64,000 nt of DNA from Petaurus breviceps papuanus (taxonomy: Eukaryota; Chordata; Mammalia; Diprotodontia; Petauridae), in NCBI GenBank assembly GCA_028583685.1, contig JAMXIF010001178.1:3970148-4034147 (forward strand), in the 5' to 3' direction. Under the pieces are notes generated by a model. It was not told where the DNA came from. It searched no databases and saw only the letters and a program-made list of their open reading frames with translations. Both the position numbers and the translations under genes were made by a program. Positions 21,520 through 31,769 of this stretch are shown one piece after another (positions within the stretch are counted from its first letter, which is position 1; each line of letters begins with the position of its first letter).

Positions 21520-21825
21520 AGCATTCTTTATAGGTAGAAGGGACCTTAAAGGCATTAAATCCAACCTCTTTATTTTATAGTTGAGGCACAGAGAGATTAA
21601 ATGTTTTGCCTAGTTTCACACAGCTAGTCAGTGCCTGATGCATGGTGTGAAGTCAGGTTTTTCTGACTCCAAGTCAGTGCCTCATTCTGCACCCCATGCT
21701 GCCTCTCAAATGGAAATTGAGGCCCAGGAATCCTCTGTGACTTTTCGAGGGTTACACAGCTATTAAATGCCAGTACTAAGACTGGTACCCAAGTCTTCAG
21801 TAGCAAAGTTCAGCGCTCTCACCAT
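21520..21825 (-). repeat. Two MIR-like CORE-SINEs in tandem
   Basis: Antisense copies at 21520-21710 (head ATGCTGCCTCTC) and 21711-21825 (GGTTACACAGCTATTAAATG). Confidence 0.65.
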
Positions 21826-21829
21826 TCCA

Positions 21830-22310
21830 TTCTCCCATGCTGTTAAGGCAGGAATATCTCAGGAAAGGTGACCCGCTTCCCAAGATGGGGGAAAGTAAGT
21901 ATCTGATTCTTTCTCTTCACTCCATACAGCATGTCCTCCTGCCGCCAGGAGGTTGTTCTCAGGATGAGGAGTCACTTCTGATCTCCCACAGAGAAGGGAG
22001 GAAGAGCCACAAGACCTGAAGGACCAGAAGCAGGTCCTCCCTTGACTGCATGTGCTGTGTCTGCCTCAGAGAGAACTATAGAGGCCAGAATGTCTGATAC
22101 AGGAGGAATTAAGGGATGAAGGGTGGCCCGGAATAAAAGGAGACATTTTCTTATGAGGGCTATTATTGTATGCCAAGAAAATATGTGTTGCATTTAGACT
22201 CATCTCATTCTCCAGGTCCCTGAGCTGGGTGGGGCAGGGACTAGAGGGTGTGTTTTAAAAGAATTGGGTCATGAATGAAGTGCTTAGAGACTTTACTTCT
22301 GCTTTGGTGT
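21830..22310. other. Intronic sequence, no feature recognised
   Basis: No nameable repeat. Somewhat GC-richer than its surroundings. Confidence 0.35.
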
Positions 22311-22312
22311 AG

Positions 22313-22440
22313 CACAGAATCATAAAAACTTGGAACTGGAAAGGACCTGAGAGATCATCTCGCCGATCCCTTCAATTTGCAGATGGGGAAGTTTAGAGAT
22401 CTAGAAAGGGAAGATGAATTGCCCAAAACCACACAGCTCA
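22313..22440 (-). repeat. MIR-like CORE-SINE
   Basis: Antisense: GGAACTGGAAAGGACCTGAG, then GCAGATGGGGAAGTTTAGAG. Confidence 0.7.
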
Positions 22441-22449
22441 TATTTTTTT

Positions 22450-22750
22450 GTTATTTTTATCATGTTACTCCATTGCTCTGAAACCTGTAGTAGCCCCCAG
22501 ATCAATCTTTTGATCCAAATTCTTCAGTTAGGGCTTTTCCCTCACCTGACTCATTCTACTCAGCTCAGTCTGCCCCCATCTGACTCATTATCCTTATTCA
22601 TCTTACTCGCTCCCATCACGCTGCTTTTCCTCTATGGATGATCTTTCCTCATCCTCCCTGCCAAATCATCCCCTTTCCTCTCCTTCTCTAAAGCCCACAT
22701 TTTGAAAAGAATCTCCTTTGGGAAGCCCTCTCTGATTTGTTTATCCTCTG
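22450..22750 (+). repeat. L2 LINE
   Basis: Sense L2: CATGTTACTCCATTGCTCTG and TTGGGAAGCCCTCTCTGATT. Confidence 0.65.
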
Positions 22751-22754
22751 ACTG

Positions 22755-22858
22755 GAAGTATGGTTGCATGAATAGAGGAGTAGATTTGGAGCTAGGAGAC
22801 ACCTTTTTGAATCTTGGTTTCTATCACTTGTCCTGTGGGCTTGGGTAATATCTTCTTC
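22755..22858 (+). repeat. MIR-like CORE-SINE, 5' half
   Basis: Sense head and core: GGAGCTAGGAGACACC, TGGGCTTGGGTAATATC. Confidence 0.5.
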
Positions 22859-22861
22859 TCT

Positions 22862-23425
22862 ATTCATTCAATCAAACAATAAACATTTGTTAAGTATCTA
22901 ATATTTGCCAGGCATTCTGCTAAGCACTGGGGATACAAAAAGAGGCAGAAAATAACCCCTGCCCTTAGGGAAATTATTATCTAATGAATAAGACAAACAT
23001 AAGCAAATACATAAAAAAATCAAGATACATAAGGATAAATAGGAAGTAATTAGCAGAGGAAGGCACTAAAATAAAGAGGTATTAGGAAAGGTTTCCAGTA
23101 AAATATGGGATTTTAATTAGGACTTAGAGGGGAGGTCAGTAGGCACAGCCAAAGAGGGAGAGTATTTCCAGGCATGGAGGACAGTCAGAAATAAATGGAG
23201 TGTCTTGTTCCTGGAACAGCTAAGAGGTCAGTATCCCTAGATCAAAGAGTAGGTGGTGGGGAGTAAGGCATAAGAAGACTGGAGAGGTAGAAGGGGGCTA
23301 GATTATGAAGGACATTGAATGCCTAACAGAACATTTTGTATTTGCTCCTGGAGGCAGTAGGGAGCCACTGGAGTTTGTTGAGGAGGGAGGTGAGCTGGTC
23401 CAACCTGTACCAGGGTAATTAAATC
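22862..23425 (-). repeat. L2 LINE, 3' part
   Basis: Well-kept antisense L2: AAACATTTGTTAAGTATCTA, GGAAGGCACTAAAATAAAGA, GGAGCCACTGGAGTTTGTTG. Confidence 0.85.
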
Positions 23426-23447
23426 CTTGGGAGCTGAGGGGGATCTC

Positions 23448-23670
23448 CAATCAATCAGTCAACACTTCTTTAGCACCTACGAGGTGCCAGATACTGTGGT
23501 CTGCACTGGGGATGCAAAAAGAGGCAAAAAACAGCCCCTGCTCTCAAGGAGCTTAGCTTAAGAGCTGGATATTCAGTTCAAGATGTCTAGAAGACAGAGA
23601 TTGAAGGGCAGTAGAAAGAATGGTTTGAGAATTCAGTATAGAGATGGTGAGTCCATGGGAGCTGATCTGT
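23448..23670 (-). repeat. L2 LINE, second copy
   Basis: A fresh 3' end (TTCTTTAGCACCTACGAGGT) runs into upstream L2 sequence (TTCAAGATGTCTAGAAGACA). Confidence 0.75.
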
Positions 23671-23671
23671 A

Positions 23672-23765
23672 AAATAGGGGCACTACTACTATTTACTCTA
23701 AAGGTTTGTTGTTTTAGAAAAGCATTTTGTTAACCATAAATGGAAATATGTGTTGTAATTACTGT
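23672..23765 (+). repeat. MIR-like tail
   Basis: Weak sense MIR words (GGGGCACTACTACTATTTAC). Confidence 0.4.
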
Positions 23766-24043
23766 CATCCACTCCAACAGGCTCCCTGGGCTGATGTCTA
23801 AAGCTGATTCATTTACATTAGTCTCTGTGTCATGATATCTTGTTCCTGTGTACATCCTATTTTCCTTCTTTATACCATAAACTCCTTTGATACTAGCTCA
23901 TGGCTTTCTATTTCTTTGTTGCCCTGCAGATCCTCACCAGGGGTGCTTTGGAGACTGTTCAGTAAACAGACACGTTCGTCTAAGTCATTGATTACATATA
24001 CCAGTAGATGGAGAATTTACATTTACCTTCAGTATATAGTTCT

Positions 24044-24050
<7 letters not shown>

Positions 24051-24118
<68 letters not shown>

Positions 24119-24261
24119 GCAATTGGGGTTAAGTAACTTGCCCAAGGTTACACGGCCAGTTTTTTTGTGTGTGGGTGTTAAGTATCTGAGGCTGGAACCA
24201 ATCCAGGGTCCTCCCAACTCCGGGGCCGGCGCTCTTACTCACCGTGCCACCTGGCCATCCC
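24051..24261 (-). repeat. SINE-B whose tail became (CT)n
   Basis: Antisense SINE-B body at 24116-24261, with (CT)n at about 24045-24115 where the T tail should be. TAGTTCTGTTCTCT flanks it at 24037-24050 and 24262-24275, so the microsatellite lies inside the TSDs. Confidence 0.93.
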
Positions 24262-24349
24262 TAGTTCTGTTCTCTTAATAGCCTTTGATGTATGTTCCTG
24301 GTATCCTGACACCTGCCTACTGTATTTTTAATGCTTCTTTTTTATTTTT

Positions 24350-24475
24350 TACATTAAACTTTGACTTAACTGAGATTAAGTGACCTGTCCCCAGGGTCAC
24401 ACAATTAATAAGTGTCTATGACAGAATTCAAACTTGGGTCTTCTTGGCTGCAATTCCTATCCACATTATCTATCT
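24350..24475 (-). repeat. CORE-SINE fragment
   Basis: Antisense core: GAGATTAAGTGACCTGTCCC, AATTCAAACTTGGGTCTTCT. Confidence 0.65.
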
Positions 24476-24479
24476 TCTT

Positions 24480-25265
24480 CTTTTTATGCAGTTGTTAGAA
24501 TGAAAGTCACTGTATAGGGAGTCTCTGTTTCTTTCCCACTCTACCTTGGAAGGAGACCCTACATTTTGGATTTTGGCTCATTAGCACTCCAATCCCCTTC
24601 TGTAGATGTTTGTAGATGCTTGGCTGGACTGGCTTGGGCAGGCAGGATTAACAACTCTGCCTTGGCTTGTGTTTGAGCAGATACACTGTGGGTTCCCTTG
24701 TGTTGTCCTCGATGGGTACTTTGCCCCTGCTTTTTGACTCTCAAACCAGGGCAGACAAAGGCTCTCTATTGCCAGGGTCCACCCCAGGATCTAAGGACCT
24801 GACCTTAGAACCTCCTGGTTTCCCCCTACATCTCTATGGGCCAATCTCTAATTGACAAATACTCTTTTCTTCAGATCTTCACCCCCATGGCTTCCTTTGC
24901 AGACCCATCCCCTTCCCCAGAGGGCTGATGGGAGCACCATTACCATTCTGCTTGGAGGCTAAATATTCAAATGTATGCAGGCCAGCAGATGCAGTGTAGA
25001 ATTTACATGAATTTTTATTTTTAATACCTAGTTAAACCTGGATACTGTAAGTACAGAGGCAGTTACAGTGAATCTCTGTGGTCCAATTTAGTTCAGGGAC
25101 TTCAAAGGGGGACCTGGTTTTTAAAGGTCATGTATGCACCAAACTTATTTTCATTTTCTCAGAAATCAGCAGGAACTCCATAGCCTTAACCATCACATTG
25201 TCACCACAGCTTCACAGTCACATCTGAGGAAATCGGTTTCCCAAATCACCCTAGTAATCACAATT
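24480..25265. other. Intronic sequence, no feature recognised
   Basis: About 780 bases, locally GC-rich, with no nameable repeat and no exon-like open frame bounded by splice sites. Confidence 0.35.
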
Positions 25266-25269
25266 CCCT

Positions 25270-25532
25270 TGTGTTTTTTATGTTACCTTCACAGACATTT
25301 CCTCATTTTTATAACAGCCCTGGGAAATAGGCTAGACTTTTATTTTGCCTCCAGTACCCACTGAATTTAGAGTCAAAAGACCTGGGTTTGAATCCCAACT
25401 GTACTCCTTACTCCATATATGACCTTGTCAAGTAATTTAATCCTTTTGATCAATCTGTTTCACAGCCTGTGAAATGAGAGGGTTGGACTGCTTACCTTCT
25501 AAGGTCACTTTTTCCTAAAAACTCTACAATCT
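25270..25532. repeat. MIR-like fragments
   Basis: Antisense piece at 25270-25345 (AACAGCCCTGGGAAATAGGC), then sense copy at 25360-25532 (TAGAGTCAAAAGACCTGGGT, CCTGTGAAATGAGAGGGTTG). Confidence 0.6.
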
Positions 25533-25534
25533 CT

Positions 25535-25885
25535 TTCCTTGACCAAGAAAACGTTTATGGAGAAGGTATGTGATTTGTCTTTCTAGGTCACACAGTAAGG
25601 AATGGGGAACAGGTAGTATTGGAACCTCGTTCTCCAATGTTGTGTCCACCACTTTATCCCTATTCCTCTCTCCAGAGGTGCTGCACAAATAACTTTATGA
25701 CTCATCTGAGAATCTCTGCTGGACAACAGGCTATTTCCTTGGCTGGGTTGACTGAAGAACTTGGGGTCAGATCTTAATACCACATTTTTTTACTCTGTCT
25801 ACTGATCCCACATAAAATGACACTGGTAGTCATATCAGACATTGAAAAGTCACTTAAACTCAGTTAAATCAAAGTTTAATTTAAA
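25535..25885. other. Intronic sequence, no clear feature
   Basis: A possible CORE-SINE relic near 25560-25640 (CTTTCTAGGTCACACAGTAA); otherwise nothing. Confidence 0.35.
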
Positions 25886-25895
25886 AAAAAGAATG

Positions 25896-26053
25896 GGGGC
25901 AGCTAGGTGCTACAGTGAATAGAGTACCAGCCCTGGAGGCAGGAGGATCTGAGTTCAAATCCAGTCTCAGACACTTGACACTTACTAGCCATGTGACCTT
26001 GGGCAAGATACTTAATCCCAATTATCCTGCCTTCCCCCCTCCAAAAAAAAGCC
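25896..26053 (+). repeat. SINE-A with TSD
   Basis: Sense copy starting GGGGCAGCTAGGTGCTACAG and ending in an A tail. AAAAAGAATG flanks it at 25886-25895 and 26054-26063. Confidence 0.9.
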
Positions 26054-26200
26054 AAAAAGAATGAAAAAGAAGAAGATGCATTTAAATAACCCTGGGAACC
26101 TCTCTATGCCTGGTCTATGAATTCTTTATTCACCCCAGATTTCAGGGGAGTTGGATAGACTTGACTCAGTTCCTTAGGGCAGAGTATGGGGACAGCAGAT

Positions 26201-26538
26201 GTTTTGTTGTGCAGTCATTTGAATAGTGTCCAACTCTTTGTGACCCCATTTGGGGATTTTCTTGGCAAAGATATTGGAGTGGCTTGCCATTTCCTTCATC
26301 TCATTTTGTTGTTGTTGAGTTCAGAGTCAGTAGTGTCTGACTCTGTGTGACCCCATTTGGGGATTTTCTTGGCAAAGATACTGGAGTGGCTTGCCATTTC
26401 CTTCTTCAGCTCATTTTACAGATGAGGAAAATGAGAAGAACTAGATTAAGTGACTTGTTCAAGGTCACACAGCTAGTAAGTGTCTGAGGTCAGATTTGAA
26501 CTTGGGTCTTCCTAACTCCAGACTGTGCCACCCAGCAG
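26201..26538 (-). repeat. MAR1-like SINE with a doubled tail
   Basis: Complete antisense MAR1 at about 26309-26538, preceded by a second copy of the tail only at 26201-26308. Both tails contain GTGACCCCATTTGGGGATTT and TCTTGGCAAAGATA. Confidence 0.88.
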
Positions 26539-26544
26539 CAGATG

Positions 26545-27645
26545 TAGAGAACTCTAACTAACTCATAAAACTTTTGAGCTTGAAGTCCTTTGAAACCATC
26601 TTGTCCAACTACCTCCTCCCTGAGACATTCTTCTCTTCCATCCACAACCGAGCAAAAGAGCAAAAAAATGCTCTTTCTGCTCATATTTCTTACAGAACTT
26701 ATACTACGGTCCCCTGTATCATAATTACTTCGATTCTTATCTTACCCTCCCAAATGAATTCTAAGACTCCTGCACATAAATACTAACTTGCTTGATACTA
26801 TTCTACCTTGATAAATATTTATTGAATAGCGACCAGTGGCTAGAGTCCTTTTTGCTTACATCCCCTACATCCCCCACTCCCATCCTTCCTGCATCTCTCT
26901 CCCTTTCTTTCCTTGAATTCCAGCATTCCACAGACTAAACCACCTTTCAGGGATGACCCTGAGCAAGGATGTCAGGCTTGGTTTCCTAGTAACAGCTTAA
27001 TGATGGTTTTATATCCCTCTACCAGCATCAAAAGGCCGGTGGCCAAAATAGCATGTTCCAGCCTGTCAGGAGTGATGTTTTACTGTCAGCCTTAAAACGC
27101 ACACGTTGGCCCGAGGCAAGAAAACAGAAAGCCCAAGTGCCCTTTTCTTGCATGTTCTATGTGTATATGGGGGGTGGCTGGTGAAGGCTCAAAGGCGGAG
27201 TAGCATTCTTTTTTGCAAACAAGTAAAAGAGAATGGTATGGGTCTCTGGGAACTAACTTTCTATAACAAAAAGGGAGATTGCTTCCCTCCAAGATCTGAT
27301 GGTGTAGGAGTATAAAGGGGTTACAATAACCATTGCAGCCAAGGCTTTTTGAGGCAAGTGTGAAGGCTGCAATTTGCTGCAGAGGTTGGCATGGTTTCAC
27401 AAAGTTCAGAACTGCCCTGCCCCTCTGCCCCCACACTACATTCCACTGGGCTGGATGGTACCCTGCCTAGAAGATTATCTTTCAAGGTCCCTATAAACAT
27501 CCAGACTTGTCAGGATTTCATATCTGCCAGTACTACTGAATACAATGAGAAACTGTAATAGACATTGATAGGTTTAGAGAGGAGGGGGAGGAGAGGGAGG
27601 AAATAGGATACAGAATTAGAATTACTCAAACTGTTTGATAGAATT
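26545..27645. other. Intronic sequence, no feature recognised
   Basis: About 1.1 kb, mostly without repeats I can name. A 114-codon minus-strand open frame (27092-27436) has no recognisable domain and no paired splice sites supporting a gene. 27580-27600 is G/A-rich. Confidence 0.35.
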
Positions 27646-27649
27646 GACT

Positions 27650-28060
27650 CAACTCCTACCTTTCCTGATCACCACGATTCCCCCCACTCTAAGATGTCTC
27701 CTTCATTCTACTCTGTGTAACATTTTATACATCTCATGTTCTCATTTCCCCCCCTGCCTTACAGTTGCTTCATAATTCTTTTGTTTGTCTTTTTTTTTTT
27801 TTGGAGGGGGGAAAGCAGTGCAGTTGGTGTTATGTGACTTGCCCAAGGTCACATAGCTAGTAAGTATTAAGTATCTGAGGCTGGATTTGATCTCAGGTCC
27901 TCTTGACTCTAGGGCTGGTGCTCTATTCACTGTGTCTAGCTGTCCCCATAATTCTTACTAGTTCCTAAACTCCATGAGGAAATGTGTCTTAATTATCTTG
28001 ACCTCTCCTACCACCAGTTGTACATAGTAGGTATTTAATAAATGGCTGCTGAATATATGA
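27650..28060 (+). repeat. L2 3' end split by SINE-A
   Basis: Sense L2 at 27650-27770 resumes at 27957 (TAAACTCCATGAGGAAATGT, GTACATAGTAGGTATTTAAT). Confidence 0.75.
27781..27946 (-). repeat. SINE-A with 10-bp TSD, inside L2
   Basis: Antisense copy with a T tail at 27789-27801. CATAATTCTT flanks it at 27771-27780 and 27947-27956. Confidence 0.92.
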
Positions 28061-28299
28061 AATCACTAAATATTGGAGCTGGAAGGAGCCTTAGAATATA
28101 AAATGTGGTCTTTAGGGACCTTAGAGATTGTATTGAGATCTTGGGTTTTGGAGTGGTGTGACCCCAGGAAAATCACTTCACTTTCCAATGCCCCAATGCA
28201 ACTCCATAAGACACAGTTGAGGGGGTAGGTACTGAAGACCCCCTTTGATAGGAGTTTTCTCCCAGAAAATCCCCTACTCACAGGTCCAGTGGTCTTTTC

Positions 28300-28353
28300 T
28301 CTTCCCTCCCCTCCCCTCCTCTGCCCTCCCCTCCCCTCTCCTCTCCTCTCCAG
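28300..28353. repeat. CCCCTCT-type polypyrimidine tract
   Basis: C/T-only run of about 50 bases (TCCCCTCCCCTC units). Confidence 0.9.
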
Positions 28354-28359
28354 CCTGTA

Positions 28360-28445
28360 GCTATCATGAGAAAGTAAGCTTCTTGAAGGCAAACAGATGT
28401 TTTTTACCCTTTTATCTTCCTAGCCCTAGTGCCTTTTTGAATTGC
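28360..28445 (+). repeat. L2 LINE 3' end
   Basis: GTAAGCTTCTTGAAGGCAAA and TTATCTTCCTAGCCCTAGTG. Confidence 0.65.
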
Positions 28446-28547
28446 ATCTCACTTTAAATTCCAGAAAAATGATCTGAAGTCTGTAGCAGGGTCAGGTCCT
28501 CTGATTCTCAACTTCTGGCCTTTCTAGTGCACCTTGCTGCCTTTTCA

Positions 28548-28662
28548 ACTCCTTTATTTCACAGGTGAAGAAACTACAGACGAGGAGGGAAAAGCAGCTA
28601 GCCCAAAGCCCTGTGTAGCAAAGCCAGGACCAGACTGCAGGTCTATGGATTCTCTGGCCAGT
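28548..28662 (-). repeat. CORE-SINE fragment
   Basis: Antisense: ATTTCACAGGTGAAGAAACT, decayed core and head. Confidence 0.55.
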
Positions 28663-28737
28663 CTTTTACTTTTTAAACTCCCATCTTTGTCATGGCCAAG
28701 ACTTCCAAGTGACCACCAAAAAAAGGATGAAGTTAGT

Positions 28738-29330
28738 AGTCAATCAACAAATGCCTGCTATGGGCCAAACACTGTGCCGGGCATTGGAGATGGAAGTACA
28801 ATAAATGAAACAGGTCCTAAGCGCTAATAGTAAAGTGCTTAGCACAGTGCCTGACATATAGTAAGCACTATATAAATGTTAGCTATTATTATTAGTGGGG
28901 GAGACAAATGCTCGTTAAAATATATTGTATAGACATAACATTAATAAAGTACAAATATATACAAAGGAATTAAATGACAGACAGTTTGGGAGGGAGGACA
29001 TAGCAGATAGGAGGGGATGGATCTGGAAAGTTTTCATGCAGAATATGTTGTGTGAGTTGTGTTTTAAAGAAAAAAGAAGGAGCCTGTGAGTTGGAGGGAA
29101 GGAGAATGTACATTCCAGACATGGGGAATGGCCAGTGCAACGGCAGGGAGAGGGAACATGGACCACCCATAGTATGTGAAGAACAGTGAGAGGGCAATTT
29201 TGGCTGGATTGCAGAGGTGGGGAGGGGAGGAAGGGTAATGTCCAGTAAGACTGGAAAGATCTGTTGGGGCTAGGTTGTGTAGGTTTTTAAAAGCTAAACA
29301 GAGGAATGAATATTTTTCCACTAGAGCTGA
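28738..29330 (-). repeat. L2 LINE with a MIR tail inside
   Basis: Antisense L2 starts at 28738 (AACAAATGCCTGCTATGGGC). A sense MIR tail at 28829-28893 (AAAGTGCTTAGCACAGTGCC) interrupts it, and it continues to about 29330 (TTTGGGAGGGAGGACATAGC). Confidence 0.75.
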
Positions 29331-29375
29331 TTGAAAAATCTTAATTAACTCCCGTGTGTGGAACCATGCTGGAAA

Positions 29376-29437
29376 ACTTCTCATTCAGAAAATATTTATT
29401 GAGGACCTACTGTGTGCATAGGCTTGCTATGATTAAG
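29376..29437 (-). repeat. L2 LINE 3' end
   Basis: AAAATATTTATTGAGGACCT then ACTGTGTGCATAGG. Confidence 0.65.
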
Positions 29438-29439
29438 GA

Positions 29440-30358
29440 ACGAAATGGAGAACTGAATATCCTTTTAAGTGAGTCTCAACACGCCCACAGAAACACACAC
29501 CCTTCAAGGATGACCAACTATGAAAGAATTAGGATGCAGTAAAATACCACTTAGGCCCAAAGCTAGACTAAACATGACCAGACCTTGCTGTGCTGACTCA
29601 AAAGGATTTTTCTAATCTTGCCAGGCATCAAGGTCATCATTAGGAACATCAGCTATCACTTTTTGAGACTGAAAAATCATGGGTATAGGCAAATAGATGG
29701 GCCAAGCATGAACTGAACTCCAGACATTCCTTAGAAACTATTTTTATGACTCAAAAGAGAAATTTCTCCTTCAATTTGCCTGTTTCAAATACAAGTTGGG
29801 CTGAGACTGTGCAGCTGGAAAAGTGTTGGTTAAGAGATCCCTCTCTGTAGAATACCAGATAACCAAGAGTTTGCAATACATTTCTGGCAGGGTAGTCAAC
29901 CATCTCTAATTCAGTTGACAGGTCAGCTTAATCTAGAGTTCAAAACATTGCTAGTCCTTGTCTTTTTGCAGAGAAGGAGGGAGGAGAGATCCTTAAGCTA
30001 TTGCCAAGGGATTGAATTGGGTGGTACCTGGGCTTGAGGAAGTATAGGAAAACTGATACAAAGAGACAGCAACCTCTGCAGCATTCTGAATGCCCTGAAG
30101 TTTGTTTGACTTCTTTTCACCTTTGCTCTTGGTGCCACCAGCCACACTGCAGGTGCTGACCTAGGCTTACCAATATTTTCTGACCTATAACTCTCCTGAC
30201 ACTTCTTTTATTCACATTTATCTGTCCCTTCCATCAGGAAGGACTCTTCCAGGTGATAGCTGGCTAATCAGTCTGTTCTAATGAGGGACAGAGAGGCTTA
30301 GCATGCTACCTATCTCTCCCAAGAAGTACCTTCCTCTTTATCTGTGTTTTAACTCATA
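29440..30358. other. Intronic sequence, no feature recognised
   Basis: About 900 bases with no nameable repeat. Confidence 0.35.
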
Positions 30359-30361
30359 TGA

Positions 30362-30760
30362 GAGGCAGGCAGCCTGGTGTTGTGCAAAGAGCCCTAGACT
30401 AGAAATCAGAAGTCCTGCGTTCTAATTCATGTTCTGTCCCCTTCCTAAGCTCTATGGTTCCTTGAGCAATGACTTTCCTTGGACCCCAGTTTCTTCGTTT
30501 ATAAAAGGAGTATAGGGGTGGCCAGGTAGCACAGCGAGTAAGAGCACCAGCCCCAGTGTCAGGATGACCTGGGGATTGAATCCTGGGCTCAGACACTCAG
30601 CACCACACCCAGAAATAACTGGCCGTGTAACCTTGAGCAAGTTACTTAACCCCAATTGCTTAAAAAAATAAATAAACAAAAGGAGTATAAAACTGCCTAC
30701 CTCTCAGAATTCAAATAAGATCATGAATGTAAACACCTTTGTTAACAGTAAAGTGCTATA
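30362..30760 (+). repeat. MIR-like SINE split by SINE-B
   Basis: Sense MIR-like at 30362-30514 (GGCAGCCTGGTGTTGTGCAA) resumes after the insert at 30690 (ACTGCCTACCTCTCAGAATT). Confidence 0.75.
30515..30677 (+). repeat. SINE-B with 12-bp TSD, inside MIR
   Basis: Sense copy GGGGTGGCCAGGTAGCACAG with GCGAGTAAGAGC. AAAAGGAGTATA flanks it at 30503-30514 and 30678-30689. Confidence 0.93.
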
Positions 30761-30789
30761 AAGACACAAGAGATTTACCAAAGTAAGGT

Positions 30790-30955
30790 ATCACAGAGCT
30801 AGATAGAACCTTAGTCTACTTACTTAGTTCAGACTCCTCTTCTCTTTTTACAGGTGAAGAAACTGAGTCCCAGAGAAGCTTAAATACTTACAAAACAGTA
30901 AGTGCAGAATCTAGGTTAGAGCGTAGGTCCTTTGACTCCACATTCAATCTGCCTC
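30790..30955 (-). repeat. MIR-like CORE-SINE
   Basis: Antisense: TTTTTACAGGTGAAGAAACT then GAGTCCCAGAGAAG. Confidence 0.65.
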
Positions 30956-31204
30956 TTAAATTAAAAGGAAAGATACTAAGGGAATGACTTATTTCATGAA
31001 CTCTGGTGTAGCCACCAGGAGATGTCTGGGAACATCTTCCCTCTATTTCCAAGTCCCAAGTCCACGGCCTTGCTCTGTTTCCAAGTCCCAATTCATGGGC
31101 ATCTGTGATTTTTTTTTTCACTCTTTCCCTTGGCTTCAGGAGACTACAGTAAATGCTATGACTAACTATGAGATAGATTATATCTATATATCTATCAGTA
31201 TAGC

Positions 31205-31360
31205 TGTGTCTGAAGTCAAGAAGACCTGAGTTCAAGTCTGGCTTCAGACACTAGCTATGTGACCCTGGGCAAGTCACTTAACCTGTTTGCCTCAGTTTCT
31301 TCAACTGTAAAATGGAGATAATAATAACACCTACTTCACAGTGTTATTGTGAGAATCAAA

Positions 31361-31399
<39 letters not shown>

Positions 31400-31455
31400 A
31401 AATGCTTTTAGCATAGTACCTAGCATATAGGTGCTATATAAATAAATGCTTATTC
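31205..31455 (+). repeat. MIR-like SINE carrying an (AT)n tract
   Basis: Sense copy: CTAGCTATGTGACCCTGGGC, then the tail. (TA)n of about 32 bases at 31366-31397 sits where the tail normally reads through, and MIR words resume at 31402 (AATGCTTTTAGCATAGTACC). Confidence 0.85.
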
Positions 31456-31534
31456 CCTTCCCTTATACATTTCTGACCAGACAGATTAAACTAAACTGGT
31501 TGCTAAAAGGAGGCCTAGGACTTACAGGACTGTT

Positions 31535-31768
31535 GCCTAGTCATTTTTCAGTCATGTGGCCCTTTTTGGGGGTTTTCTTGGTGGAGATACTAGAGTAGTT
31601 TATTGTTTCCTCCTCCAGCTCATTTTACAGATGAGAAAACAGAGGCAAACAGGGTTAAGTGACTAGCTCAGGGTCACACAGCTAGTAAGTGTCTGAGGCC
31701 GGATTTGAACTTGTATCTTCCTACCTCCAGGCCCAGCACTGTATCCATGGCACCACTTAGCTCCCCCT
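31535..31768 (-). repeat. MAR1-like CORE-SINE, near full length
   Basis: Antisense: GGGGGTTTTCTTGGTGGAGA tail, AGCTCATTTTACAGATGAGA, and a head to 31768. Confidence 0.85.
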
Positions 31769-31769
31769 T

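Noticed and set aside
27092-27436. 114-codon open frame on the minus strand
   Set aside because: No domain or family resemblance, no start context or splice support, and it lies in plain intron. Length is within chance for this much sequence.
28300-28353. Promoter or CpG-rich element
   Set aside because: C/T-only tract without CpG or other promoter features; simple repeat.
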